A stretch of DNA of 35,940 nucleotides from Firmicutes bacterium UBA2116 (GCA_002331025.1 DCYG01000028.1:9015-44954); one strand, 5' to 3'. Positions 6,233 through 15,141 are shown, counted from the first letter of the stretch. Program-made: numbers and translations. The notes: a model not told the origin generated them from the letters alone.

Positions 6233-8563
6233 ATGAGAAAAACATTATTTATAATAATATTAATATTAACCTTATCTATGCTGAACACCGCTTATGCCAA
6301 AAGCTTTCCTGATGTAAATAAGGATAGCAGCTTGCAGGAAGCAGCGGGCTTGTTATCAGGCTATAAGATTATGGAAGGATATCCTGACGGCAGCTTTAAA
6401 CCGGATAAATATGTTACGAGAGCTGAGATGGCCAAAATAGTAACCGTTGCCGCAGGTTGGTTTGAATATTCAAAAAATATGACTTCTGTTTATGAAGATA
6501 TGAACGGACATTGGGCTGAAAGCTATGTAGAGCTTGCAAATGTCATGAATATTGTAAAAGGTATTTCACCTAATTTATACGGTCCTGACAACCTAATTAA
6601 ATTTGAAGAAGCTTACACTATGGTAATCAGATTATTAGGTTATACTGATGAATCCCTGGGAGGATACTGGCCGCAAAATTATTACCAAAAGGCATTGGAG
6701 CTGAATTTATTCCAGAATATTGATACTACAAAGGAATTTGCTTCAAGAAGAGATGTATCCATAATGATATATAATGCTTTAAGCATAAATATGGTTAGCG
6801 TAAAGGATAATAACAAAATTACACAGACAAACAAACCTCTTTTAACAATGCTTGGTAAAAAGGAAACTAGGAATGTTAATATCGGGGATTTAAAAATTGA
6901 AAGCTTCGACTTAACAGATTATTTGTTTAATAAATGGGATGTTTATTACGACATCAAAGGAAATATTGTTTATCTGACAAATCCGAGCTACAATGAATTC
7001 TCGGGAAAGGTCACAAGCCTGCTTTCTAACAGAGTAATTTTTGTGACCGATGATTACGGCAATGTAAGCGCTTTTCAATTATCTAACGTTTCAATTGTTA
7101 TAAATGGCGAAAGGGGAAATTTTAACGACTTAGAGGACAGCCGTATAAAAATCGTTTATAAAAATGATTCATTTAACGGTGATGTAATTGGTATAATCGC
7201 ATATAAGGAAACAGACGTAGTAGTAGTTGACAGAGATAATTTGTATAAAGAAGGCAGCAAATCATTTGCAGGTAAAAATCTTCCTGTTAAAAGTAATCAT
7301 GAAATAAATTACAATAAGCTGCATATATCCGGTGATGCACAAGCATTACAGGATATAAGAGAAAATGATGTTGTTTATTTCTATGAGACTAAGGAATCAA
7401 ACAAAACAACAGCTCTTAGATTAATTGTTCTTAGAAAACAGACCGACGGAACGGTTACAAACGTGCAAAGTGAAAACAACAACACATTTTATACCGTAAA
7501 TAACATAAGCTACAAAACAGGTAACAGCTTCATCTCAACAGAAAAGGTATCTGTTAATGATACGGTTAAATTAATACTTGATAAAAACAACAATATTATA
7601 AAAATTAATATTTTAAGCTATGGAAAAAAACCCACGACATTTGGAATTGTGTTAAGTGCGTCCAACAGTAAAAACAACAGTGCTTCCGCAAGAATATTTG
7701 ACGAAAAGGGAAATCTCAAAACGTATTCATTGGCTGATAACTCAAAAGTTGTAAAAGTTACGGAAGACGGTTCAGATTTATTAAAACAAACAGCCTTAAA
7801 GAAAAATGATTTTGTGAAATTTGACCCTGTTTCCGGCGATTCCGTAAAAATTATTGATTTTGTTCCTTCTCCCCACTATATTGCATATAACTATAATGAG
7901 CAGGACCGGACATTGTCAAACGGATACAGAATATCATCCGATACATTTATTATTTATGAATCAAACGGAAAGTATCAATTGCTTCATCCCAGCCAGTTAG
8001 ACACATATCTGGAGGGAAAAGCGGTTGTAGGAAGCAACGGACATATTGATGCTCTGTATTTATCAAAGGGAATAAAATCCGCAAGCAATGTGGAAATACC
8101 TCCCGAAACGCCTCAGAACTACAGCGGCAAATTTTACAGCATGATTAAGGGTATTACTAAAATTAATGATACTACAAGTCATATACAGTTTTTTGAAAAC
8201 AGCAATGTTTTCTCGGTTTCCAATACATCAGCAGCAGGTAAGTCAGCTCCGTCCTTGCTAAACAGCTATGTAAAGGCAGATATAGTAAACGGTGTAATAA
8301 CAGGCTTGGAAAGAGTAACTCCTGAAACCGACAGGGTTAAAATTACACAGGTTTATTCTACACAAATGCAGATAGACAGTATAACGTACATGGAATATGC
8401 GGATAATATAGCTGTATATATATGTACCACGGATAAGACAGGAAATGTTATAGCTTTTAAAGCCGGCTCAAAGTCTGATCTGAAGTCCGGCTCAACAGTA
8501 CAGCTTTATGACCTGTACGGAAACTTTGACGGAATAATTGACGTAGCGATAGTGTACAACTAA
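6233..8563 (+). CDS. S-layer homology (SLH) domain surface protein
   Basis: This is a secreted 776-residue protein. Taking the ATG at 6233 gives a clean signal peptide (MRKTLFIIILILTLSMLNTA, cleavage near residue 22). The longer frame from 6158 would add 25 residues and begin inside a terminator hairpin. Three SLH modules follow: about 24-76 (FPDVNK; GYPDGSFKPDKYVTRAEMAK), about 87-137 (YEDMNGHWAESYVELA) and a degenerate one at about 142-186. SLH modules bind pyruvylated secondary cell wall polymers and hold the protein on the outer cell surface. Residues 190-776 are polar and Asn/Ser/Lys-rich, probably beta-structured with repeating short folds, and match no enzyme I recognise. The role is probably structural or S-layer accessory. 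Confidence 0.85.
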   Translation: MRKTLFIIILILTLSMLNTAYAKSFPDVNKDSSLQEAAGLLSGYKIMEGYPDGSFKPDKYVTRAEMAKIVTVAAGWFEYSKNMTSVYEDMNGHWAESYVELANVMNIVKGISPNLYGPDNLIKFEEAYTMVIRLLGYTDESLGGYWPQNYYQKALELNLFQNIDTTKEFASRRDVSIMIYNALSINMVSVKDNNKITQTNKPLLTMLGKKETRNVNIGDLKIESFDLTDYLFNKWDVYYDIKGNIVYLTNPSYNEFSGKVTSLLSNRVIFVTDDYGNVSAFQLSNVSIVINGERGNFNDLEDSRIKIVYKNDSFNGDVIGIIAYKETDVVVVDRDNLYKEGSKSFAGKNLPVKSNHEINYNKLHISGDAQALQDIRENDVVYFYETKESNKTTALRLIVLRKQTDGTVTNVQSENNNTFYTVNNISYKTGNSFISTEKVSVNDTVKLILDKNNNIIKINILSYGKKPTTFGIVLSASNSKNNSASARIFDEKGNLKTYSLADNSKVVKVTEDGSDLLKQTALKKNDFVKFDPVSGDSVKIIDFVPSPHYIAYNYNEQDRTLSNGYRISSDTFIIYESNGKYQLLHPSQLDTYLEGKAVVGSNGHIDALYLSKGIKSASNVEIPPETPQNYSGKFYSMIKGITKINDTTSHIQFFENSNVFSVSNTSAAGKSAPSLLNSYVKADIVNGVITGLERVTPETDRVKITQVYSTQMQIDSITYMEYADNIAVYICTTDKTGNVIAFKAGSKSDLKSGSTVQLYDLYGNFDGIIDVAIVYN

Positions 8564-8613
8564 AAGATCAATGAACAATGAAAATTGAATAATGAACAGT
8601 ATAAGTGAAATGA

Positions 8614-8638
8614 GAAAAAGGGCTTCCGCCCTTTTTTA
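8614..8638. terminator. Bidirectional terminator between the SLH and ABC-F genes
   Basis: AAAAAGGGC (8615-8623), loop TTCC, GCCCTTTTTT. There are A and T runs on both sides, so it can serve both convergent genes, the SLH gene on plus and the ABC-F gene on minus. The stretch 8565-8605 before it has several near-repeats of AATGAACA and no gene. Confidence 0.85.
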
Positions 8639-8664
8639 TATTTTACGATGCCTATCCATTGCTG

Positions 8665-10221
8665 TTACACTATCTTCGTAGTGAAGTTTTCGATGTTCCA
8701 CACGTCCGTTATAAAGCTTTCATAAAAATACGGTTCGTGGCTCACTAACAGAATCGTACCCTTGAATTCCTTCAATGCTTTTTCCAATTCATCTTTCGCC
8801 TCAGGGTCCAAGTGATTTGTGGGCTCATCAAGAACCAGAAAGTTTAATTCCTTTAATAATATCTTACACAATCTTACTTTGGCATTTTCTCCGCCGGACA
8901 AAACCTTCATCATACTGGTTATATTATCGGTGGTCAATCCGCAGCGAGCCAGCTCCAAGCGAACCTCGTGATTTGTCAGAGAAGGATATTCGTTCCATAC
9001 TTCGTTTAGTGCGGTATTGGAATTATCCTTGGAATCCTCCTGCTCAAAATAGCCGTAAACAACATTTTCTCCGAATGCTACACTTCCGCTTATGGGAGGC
9101 AGTATTCCCAATATGGTTCTTAGCAATGTTGATTTTCCTAAACCGTTTACTCCCGTCAATGCAATCTTTTTATTTCTTTCTACCTGAAAGTTCATCGGTT
9201 CTGTCAATGGATGGTCATATCCTATTATCAAATCCTTAGCATCGATTAAGAATCTGCTTGGCGCTTTTGTTTCCTTGAATCTGAATGTGGGCTTCGGCTT
9301 ATCTCTCGGCTTTTCCAAAATATCCATTTTTTCAAGCTGTTTCATTCTGCTGTTTGCCATGCCTCTCGTTGCAACTCTTGCCTTGTTTCTTGCTATGAAA
9401 TCTTCAAGACGTTCAATTTCTTTTTGCTGTTTTTCATATTCACGCTCTTCTTTTTGTTTGTTAAGCTCGTATATTCTTCTGAATTCTTCGTAATTACCTA
9501 CATATCTTGACAAGCTTAAATTTTCCACATGATAAATGATATTGCAAACATCATTTATAAACGGTATATCATGTGAAATCAAAATAAATGCATTTTCATA
9601 ATTCTGTAAATAATTTGTGAGCCATCTTATATGATTTTCATCCAGAAAGTTGGTGGGCTCATCCAATAAAAGTATGGTTGGATTTTGTAATAACAGCTTC
9701 GTTAATAAAACCTTGGTTCTCTGCCCGCCGCTGAGCTCATCAACTAACTTATCTAATCCGATATCCCCTAATCCAAGGCCGTTTGCCACCTCTTCTATTT
9801 TAGAATCAATCGTATAAAATCCGCTGCTGTCTAATATTGTCTGTATTTCGGCAGCATCTTCCATCATTCTGTTTACTTCTTCATCATCGGCAGTTGCCAT
9901 ATCTTCATATAACTTTAAAAGCTCCTGCTCCATTTTAAACAGCTCATCAAAGGCGAGGCGAAGATTTTCTCTGATTGTTGTTCCGGGCTTTAATGCAGAG
10001 TGCTGGTCAAGGTATCCAACCGTAACTCTTTTAGACCACGAAACTTCTCCTTCGTCAGGCATAAGCTTACCTGTTATTATATTTAAAAATGTTGACTTTC
10101 CCTCTCCGTTTGCTCCTATCAATGCCACATGCTCCCCTTTTAACAAGCGGAATGACACATTTTCCAATATGGCACGGGCACCGAAGCCGTGAGTTACATT
10201 TCTTACATCTAATATACTCAT
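8665..10221 (-). CDS. ABC-F family ATP-binding protein (YkpA/YbiT-like)
   Basis: The 518-residue protein has two ABC cassettes and no membrane segments. Cassette 1 has Walker A GANGEGKST (37-44), signature LSGGQRTKVLL and Walker B ILLLDEPTNFLD. Cassette 2 has GVNGLGKST, LSGGENAKVRL and LVLDEPTNHLD. Between them is a charged linker (EEREYEKQQKEIERLEDFIA) typical of ABC-F proteins. ABC-F proteins act on ribosomes, where they resolve stalls or, in some subgroups, protect against antibiotics. This one most resembles the housekeeping YkpA/YbiT group rather than a resistance determinant, judged by eye. AAGGAG precedes the ATG at 10221. It is monocistronic and divergent from alr. Confidence 0.92.
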   Translation of the reverse strand: MSILDVRNVTHGFGARAILENVSFRLLKGEHVALIGANGEGKSTFLNIITGKLMPDEGEVSWSKRVTVGYLDQHSALKPGTTIRENLRLAFDELFKMEQELLKLYEDMATADDEEVNRMMEDAAEIQTILDSSGFYTIDSKIEEVANGLGLGDIGLDKLVDELSGGQRTKVLLTKLLLQNPTILLLDEPTNFLDENHIRWLTNYLQNYENAFILISHDIPFINDVCNIIYHVENLSLSRYVGNYEEFRRIYELNKQKEEREYEKQQKEIERLEDFIARNKARVATRGMANSRMKQLEKMDILEKPRDKPKPTFRFKETKAPSRFLIDAKDLIIGYDHPLTEPMNFQVERNKKIALTGVNGLGKSTLLRTILGILPPISGSVAFGENVVYGYFEQEDSKDNSNTALNEVWNEYPSLTNHEVRLELARCGLTTDNITSMMKVLSGGENAKVRLCKILLKELNFLVLDEPTNHLDPEAKDELEKALKEFKGTILLVSHEPYFYESFITDVWNIENFTTKIV

Positions 10222-10318
10222 AAAAACTCCTTACTTTTGTGATTAACCTCTCATATAATATAAAATAAATACAGAATTGTAAATATGTTTTTGTAACAAA
10301 GTATTTTTTTACATTTTA

Positions 10319-10347
10319 TTGATTTGCTTTTATCAGTTTGTTATAAT
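10319..10347 (+). promoter_or_regulatory. Promoter of alr-glyA
   Basis: TTGATT (10319-10324), a 17-base spacer and TATAAT (10342-10347). It is followed by TAGGAGGG about 11 bases before the alr ATG. Confidence 0.75.
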
Positions 10348-10383
10348 TAGCTAATAGTAAAAATTAGGAGGGCTTAAAATATA

Positions 10384-11514
10384 ATGAACGAAAAGATACG
10401 ACCTGCCTGGGTGGAGGTAAACAGAGAAAAAGCAATTCATAATTTCTTGGAAGTCCGAAGAGCTGTAGGTCCAAATGTTAAGGTATGTGCTGTTGTTAAA
10501 GCCGACAGCTACGGAATGGGGTCAATAGAGCTTTCTAAAATGTACTTGCAAAACGGTGTGGATATGCTGGCCGTAGCAGTTATAGGAGAAGCATTTGAGC
10601 TAAGACAGGAAATAAAGGACACTGATATTTTAGTGCTGGGCTATACGCCGGAAGAATTTTTTGATGATGCGATAAGTCAAAATATTACGATTACAATTTA
10701 CGACTATAATCTTGCTTTAAGACTGAATGAAATAGCAAAGGGAATGAACAAGACAGCAAAGGTTCACTTAAAGATAGAAACGGGAATGAATCGTCTCGGT
10801 TTCCTGCCTACAGAAGAAAATGCAGACAAAATTTTAAAAATTTCTAAATTATCAAACGTAAAAATTGAGGGAGCATTTTCGCATCAGGCAAAAGCTGATG
10901 AAAAAGATAAAACAACGGCTCACAAGCAAGCAAAAAGATTTATAGATTTCATGGGCTTACTCGAAAAAAGAAATATTGCGATTCCTATAAAGCATATAGC
11001 TAACAGTGCAACTATTATAGACCTTCCTGAATATTATTTTGACATGGTCAGACCGGGTATTATATTGTCCGGCTTTTCCCCTTCAGATGAAGTAAATAAA
11101 CAAGAATACAAATTTAAAATTTGTGTAACGTTGAAGGCAAGAATTGCAAATGTTAAAACGATTGAGGCCGGTGAAGGTGTCGGTTACGGGCATTTATTCA
11201 GTGCGGAAAAGCCAACTGTTGTCGGCACAGTTCCGTTAGGTTACGCTGACGGTTATTCAAGATTGTTGTCAAACAAGGGTTATATCGTTGTAAAAGGTAT
11301 AAAATGCCCTATATTGGGTAAGGTGTGCATGGATCAATTCATGGTTGACTTATCCGATGTTGAAAATCCACAAATAGGTGATGAAGCAATAGTTTACGGT
11401 GATGGTACTGACGGAGCAATGACTGCTGAGGATGTGGCTGACATGAGAGGTACCATATCTTATGAAGTGCTTACTAATTTAGGAAGTAAACGACTGCCAA
11501 AAATATATGTATAG
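10384..11514 (+). CDS. alr: Alanine racemase family protein (PLP-dependent)
   Basis: This is a fold-type III PLP enzyme of 376 residues, the usual alanine racemase length. The PLP lysine is Lys39 in VVKADSYGMG. The second catalytic base is probably Tyr268 in GEGVGYGHLF. MNRLGF, SHQAKADE, VRPGI and VCMDQFMVDLS are also conserved. Alanine racemase makes D-alanine for peptidoglycan. Two deviations affect the substrate site: the usual YGLYPS reads SGFSPS, and the C-terminal SYRVPR-like segment reads GSKRLPK, so the Tyr that limits substrate choice in the Geobacillus enzyme is not conserved. With glyA 9 bp downstream, serine racemase activity is worth considering. The ATG at 10384 is supported by TAGGAGGG. 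Confidence 0.9.
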   Translation: MNEKIRPAWVEVNREKAIHNFLEVRRAVGPNVKVCAVVKADSYGMGSIELSKMYLQNGVDMLAVAVIGEAFELRQEIKDTDILVLGYTPEEFFDDAISQNITITIYDYNLALRLNEIAKGMNKTAKVHLKIETGMNRLGFLPTEENADKILKISKLSNVKIEGAFSHQAKADEKDKTTAHKQAKRFIDFMGLLEKRNIAIPIKHIANSATIIDLPEYYFDMVRPGIILSGFSPSDEVNKQEYKFKICVTLKARIANVKTIEAGEGVGYGHLFSAEKPTVVGTVPLGYADGYSRLLSNKGYIVVKGIKCPILGKVCMDQFMVDLSDVENPQIGDEAIVYGDGTDGAMTAEDVADMRGTISYEVLTNLGSKRLPKIYV

Positions 11515-11523
11515 GAGAATAAT

Positions 11524-12747
11524 ATGAACTTTGAATTAATCGAAAAAAATGATAAAGAACTGTTTGATGCAATAATGGAAGAAAAGGAAAGGCAAAATAT
11601 TAATATCGAGCTCATAGCTTCCGAAAACTTTGTATCTGAAGATGTTTTGCAGGCAATGGGAAGCCACTTGACGAACAAATACGCAGAAGGATATCCGGGC
11701 AAAAGATATTACGGCGGATGCGAATTTGTTGATAAGGTTGAAAATTTGGCAAGAGACAGAGCTAAAAAAATATTCGGTGCCGACCATGCTAACGTACAGC
11801 CTCATTCAGGTTCAAATGCAAACTTCGGTGTATATTTTTCGGTTCTGAAGCCGGGAGATAAAATATTAGGTATGGACTTGTCAATGGGAGGACATTTAAC
11901 TCACGGCAGTCCGGTAAATATGTCGGGAGCGTATTTCAATGTAGTATTTTACGGTGTAGACAAGGAAACTGAAACAATTGATTATGACAAGGTAAGAGAA
12001 ATTGCCAAGCTTGAAAAGCCCAAAATGATCGTTGCGGGAGCCAGTGCTTATTCAAGATTTATAGACTTCAAGATTTTTAGGGAAATTGCGGATGAAGTTG
12101 GTGCATACTTTATGGTTGATATGGCCCATGTTGCGGGTCTTGTTGCAGCAAATCTCCACCCGAATCCTGTTGAGCATGCTGACTTTGTTACTACTACCAC
12201 CCATAAAACACTGAGAGGACCGAGAGGTGGTATGATTCTCTGCAAGGATGAATTTGCTCAGAAAATAGATAAGGCAATATTCCCCGGTATTCAAGGCGGA
12301 CCTTTGATGCACGTTATAGCTGCTAAAGCAGTATGTTTTAAAGAAGCTATGGAAGACAGCTTTACAATATATCAGCAGCAGGTTTTAAGCAATGCTAAAA
12401 CCTTATCTAAAGAATTATCGGATAAAGGTTTCAGAATAGTATCCGGAGGAACAGACAACCATTTAATGCTTGTGGATTTAAGAAATAAAGGGTTAACAGG
12501 AAAAGAAGCAGAAAAGCTTCTTGATGAAATCCATATAACAACAAATAAAAACACTATTCCTTTCGATCCTCAAAGCCCATTCGTTACAAGCGGTTTAAGA
12601 ATCGGGACTCCGGCAGCTACCACAAGGGGTATGAAGGAAGCTGAAATGATTGAGCTTGCAAGCATTATTGACAGCGCATTAAGTCAAAAAGAAAATCACG
12701 ATTCATTAAAACGAAAAGTTTTGAATTTAACATCAAAATTTATATAA
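11524..12747 (+). CDS. glyA: Serine hydroxymethyltransferase
   Basis: GlyA interconverts serine and glycine while charging THF to 5,10-methylene-THF, the main one-carbon source in the cell. The 407-residue protein is full length. It has the PLP lysine Lys228 in TTTTHKTLRGPRGG, the IASENFVS start block, NKYAEGYPGKRYYGG, VDMAHVAGLVAA and RIGTPAATTRG. TAGGAG lies just upstream of the ATG, only 9 bp after the alr stop, so the two are co-transcribed. The transcript ends at a terminator at 12762-12800. The product feeds panB (methylene-THF) and supplies or consumes serine, which sdaAA/AB can deaminate. Confidence 0.97.
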   Translation: MNFELIEKNDKELFDAIMEEKERQNINIELIASENFVSEDVLQAMGSHLTNKYAEGYPGKRYYGGCEFVDKVENLARDRAKKIFGADHANVQPHSGSNANFGVYFSVLKPGDKILGMDLSMGGHLTHGSPVNMSGAYFNVVFYGVDKETETIDYDKVREIAKLEKPKMIVAGASAYSRFIDFKIFREIADEVGAYFMVDMAHVAGLVAANLHPNPVEHADFVTTTTHKTLRGPRGGMILCKDEFAQKIDKAIFPGIQGGPLMHVIAAKAVCFKEAMEDSFTIYQQQVLSNAKTLSKELSDKGFRIVSGGTDNHLMLVDLRNKGLTGKEAEKLLDEIHITTNKNTIPFDPQSPFVTSGLRIGTPAATTRGMKEAEMIELASIIDSALSQKENHDSLKRKVLNLTSKFI

Positions 12748-12761
12748 GTATGTATAACTTG

Positions 12762-12800
12762 GACAGCTTTTTAATATAATAATTAAAAGCTGTCTTTTTT
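12762..12800 (+). terminator. Terminator after glyA
   Basis: GACAGCTTTTTAAT pairs with ATTAAAAGCTGTC with one bulge, followed by TTTTTT. Confidence 0.85.
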
Positions 12801-12938
12801 CAATGCAGGTTTTGCCCGTCAATGGAGGACACTTGCCATGATGTGGAAACAGCTTGATTTATAGTGCCGAATTAAAACATTTGTTATGCAGTGTCCGTAT
12901 AATGCGGAGGAACATGCTTTATATGGCGGAAAAATATC

Positions 12939-12967
12939 TTGCGTAAAAATACTTTCGGTGTTATAAT
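12939..12967 (+). promoter_or_regulatory. Promoter of the liv operon
   Basis: TTGCGT (12939-12944), a 17-base spacer and TATAAT (12962-12967), about 40 bp before the livJ ATG. The stretch 12801-12938 upstream has no gene. It carries two short frames with GGAGG (MMWKQLDL and MLYMAEKYLA), but both begin before this promoter. Confidence 0.7.
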
Positions 12968-13009
12968 CATAGAAATTTATTATAAATTTTAATAGGTGAG
13001 GAGAAGAAT

Positions 13010-14161
13010 ATGAAAAGAAAATTATCGTTATTATTATGCCTGTTAATGGTACTTGCCAGCTTTGCGGCATGTGCTAAAAATGAGGAATCTGATGTAATAA
13101 AAATAGGGGTGTTTGAACCGCTGACCGGTGAAAACGGCGGAGGAGGTTTGCAAGAGCTCGATGGTATTAAGTATGCAAACAAAATGTATGGAGAAGTATT
13201 AGGAAAGAAAATAGAGCTTGTAATAGTGGACAATAAAAGTGACAAAGGTGAAGCAACTACAGCAGTAACAAGATTGATTGAAAACGATAAAGTTGTGGCT
13301 ATTATCGGTTCATACGGTTCAGGTGTTTCCATAGCTGCCGGAGATATAATTAAAAGCGCTAAAATACCTACTATGGGTGCTTCCTGTACAAATCCTATGG
13401 TTACACAGGGAAATGAATATTATTTCCGCGCATGCTTCTTGGATCCTTTCCAAGGAAGAGTAATGGCAAACTATGCATTGCAGCAGGGTGCTAAAACAGC
13501 AGCGGTTATCATGCAAAACGGAGATGACTATTCAGTTGGCTTAGGAAATTTCTTTATCGATGCTTTTAAGGAACTGACAGGAGATCCAAACAGTATAGTT
13601 GATGTTTCTGAATTCCAGGTAAATGATTCAGATTTTAACGGCATACTTACAAACATTAAGGCGAAAAACCCTGACGTAATATTTGCTCCAAGCTCAGCAA
13701 CAACAGCACCTTTAATTATCAGACAGGCAAGAGCTCTTGATATACAAAGCTTAATCATGGGCGGAGATACTTGGGAAAACCCTGCAGTTATAGACGTAGC
13801 AGGTGAATATGCCGAAGGTATAGTATTGTCTACATTCTTTGACGAAAATGACCCTGCAACAAACGAAGCAAGAGTATTTGTTGAAGGCTATAAAAAAGAA
13901 TTAGGAGATAAGGAACCTATAATCCCGGCAGTTGCTGCATTGGGATACGATGCTTATCTGTTAGTGAGAGACGCTATTGAACGTGCGGGCTCCACAGACG
14001 GAGATGCTATTAAGGATGCACTTAATGCAACGAAGGACTTTGAAGGTGTTACCGGAGTGATTAACTTCACCGAAGAAGGTGACGCTGACAAAAATATAGC
14101 TGTTATTAAAACAGTTGAAGAAGGAAGATTTGTTTACATCGACACAGTTGAAGTTAAATAA
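13010..14161 (+). CDS. livJ: Branched-chain amino acid ABC transporter substrate-binding lipoprotein
   Basis: This is the extracellular receptor of a Liv-type importer for leucine, isoleucine, valine or related amino acids. The 383-residue protein has a lipoprotein signal (MKRKLSLLLCLLMVLASFAAC, with the lipid-modified Cys at 21; Phe at -3 of the lipobox is a little unusual). It then shows the periplasmic-binding-protein family I fold: IKIGVFEPLTGENGGGG, AIIGSYGSGVSIAAG, GASCTNP, YALQQGAKTAAVI and ALGYDAYLLVRDAI. It is first in a complete livJHMGF operon and has its own promoter and a strong ribosome binding site (GTGAGGAG). A weak terminator downstream (14176-14206) would raise receptor levels above those of the membrane and ATPase subunits. 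Confidence 0.95.
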   Translation: MKRKLSLLLCLLMVLASFAACAKNEESDVIKIGVFEPLTGENGGGGLQELDGIKYANKMYGEVLGKKIELVIVDNKSDKGEATTAVTRLIENDKVVAIIGSYGSGVSIAAGDIIKSAKIPTMGASCTNPMVTQGNEYYFRACFLDPFQGRVMANYALQQGAKTAAVIMQNGDDYSVGLGNFFIDAFKELTGDPNSIVDVSEFQVNDSDFNGILTNIKAKNPDVIFAPSSATTAPLIIRQARALDIQSLIMGGDTWENPAVIDVAGEYAEGIVLSTFFDENDPATNEARVFVEGYKKELGDKEPIIPAVAALGYDAYLLVRDAIERAGSTDGDAIKDALNATKDFEGVTGVINFTEEGDADKNIAVIKTVEEGRFVYIDTVEVK

Positions 14162-14175
14162 TATAACAACAGACT

Positions 14176-14206
14176 TAAGGGGCGGACTGGTCGTTCGCCC
14201 TTTTAG
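14176..14206 (+). terminator. Weak terminator or attenuator between livJ and livH
   Basis: AAGGGGCGGAC pairs with GTTCGCCCTTT (with G-U pairs), followed by TTTAGAATTTTT. The imperfect T tract suggests partial termination inside the operon. Confidence 0.6.
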
Positions 14207-14238
14207 AATTTTTACTCAACTGTTATTGGAGGAATAAT

Positions 14239-15141
14239 ATGGTTTTAGTATCATTTGAAACTTTTATGCAGCAGCTTGCCAACGGAATTTCCATAGGCAG
14301 CTTATATGCTCTCATCGCCATAGGTTATACAATGGTTTACGGAATACTGAGGCTGATTAACTTTGCGCACGGTGATATTTTTATGATGGCAGCTTACTTT
14401 ATGATATTCAGCATGATTAATTTCCGTCTTCCTTGGTACGTATCAATAATAATTGTAATAGCTTTTACTGTGCTGTTGGGGGTTATTATTGAAAAGGTGG
14501 CATACAGACCACTTAGAAATGCTCCACGTATGTCAATAATGATATCGGCAATCGGAGTTTCTTTTCTTTTGGAGAATTTAGCGACATATTTATTTACGGG
14601 AGTTCCCAAAGGCTTCCCGGACATTGCTTTTCTGACAAAGGCAATAAGAATAGGCAATATATCCTTAACAGTAGCAACGTTATTAACACCGATAATAACA
14701 ATTATATTGCTGTATGTGGTATTATTTATAACTAATAAAACAAAAATAGGCATGGCTATGCGTGCCAGTTCAGTAGATTTTGAAACAGCAAGACTGATGG
14801 GCATCAACATAAACAGAGTTATTTCAACAACCTTTATTATAGGCTCGGGGCTTGCTGCCATAGGAGCAATATTATGGGGTTCCAAATATCCGTCAATATA
14901 TCCCTTGGTTGGTGTAATGCCGGGACTTAAATGCTTCATAGCTGCCGTATTAGGCGGTATAGGGAATACAACCGGTGCCGTTCTCGGTGGATTCATACTG
15001 GGTATGGCAGAAATAATGCTTGTTACATTCCTGCCTGCATTGACAGGCTACAGAGATGCGATAGCATTTATTATATTAATTGTAGTATTGTTGGTTAAAC
15101 CGACAGGACTTCTTGGAGAGAAGGTGACTGATAAGGTATGA
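14239..15141 (+). CDS. livH: Branched-chain amino acid ABC transporter permease LivH
   Basis: This 300-residue inner-membrane permease is one half of the Liv translocation channel. It shows the family N-terminus NGISIGSLYALIAIGYTMVYG, the INFAHGDIFM motif, and the C-terminal AAVLGGIGNTTGAVLGGFIL loop that contacts the ATPases. It has about eight hydrophobic segments. GGAGG lies seven bases before the ATG. The end overlaps livM by four bases (ATGA), which couples their translation. Confidence 0.95.
   Translation: MVLVSFETFMQQLANGISIGSLYALIAIGYTMVYGILRLINFAHGDIFMMAAYFMIFSMINFRLPWYVSIIIVIAFTVLLGVIIEKVAYRPLRNAPRMSIMISAIGVSFLLENLATYLFTGVPKGFPDIAFLTKAIRIGNISLTVATLLTPIITIILLYVVLFITNKTKIGMAMRASSVDFETARLMGININRVISTTFIIGSGLAAIGAILWGSKYPSIYPLVGVMPGLKCFIAAVLGGIGNTTGAVLGGFILGMAEIMLVTFLPALTGYRDAIAFIILIVVLLVKPTGLLGEKVTDKV

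Noticed and set aside
8565..8612. AATGAACA-like short repeats as a CRISPR-like or satellite array
   Set aside because: The repeats are too short and irregular, with no constant spacer length. This is ordinary AT-rich intergenic sequence.
8775..9239. 154-residue plus-strand frame inside the ABC-F gene
   Set aside because: It is an antisense shadow of a well-conserved two-cassette ATPase.
8665..10221. Antibiotic-resistance ABC-F protein
   Set aside because: Linker and overall form look like the housekeeping YkpA/YbiT group, and no resistance or mobile context is near.
12819..13332. Two minus-strand frames across the liv promoter and livJ start
   Set aside because: They overlap the promoter and signal peptide of livJ and have no motif or ribosome binding site.
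14394..14996. 200-residue frame antisense to livH
   Set aside because: It lies wholly inside livH, which has clear homology and coupling. The frame lacks a ribosome binding site and recognisable motifs.
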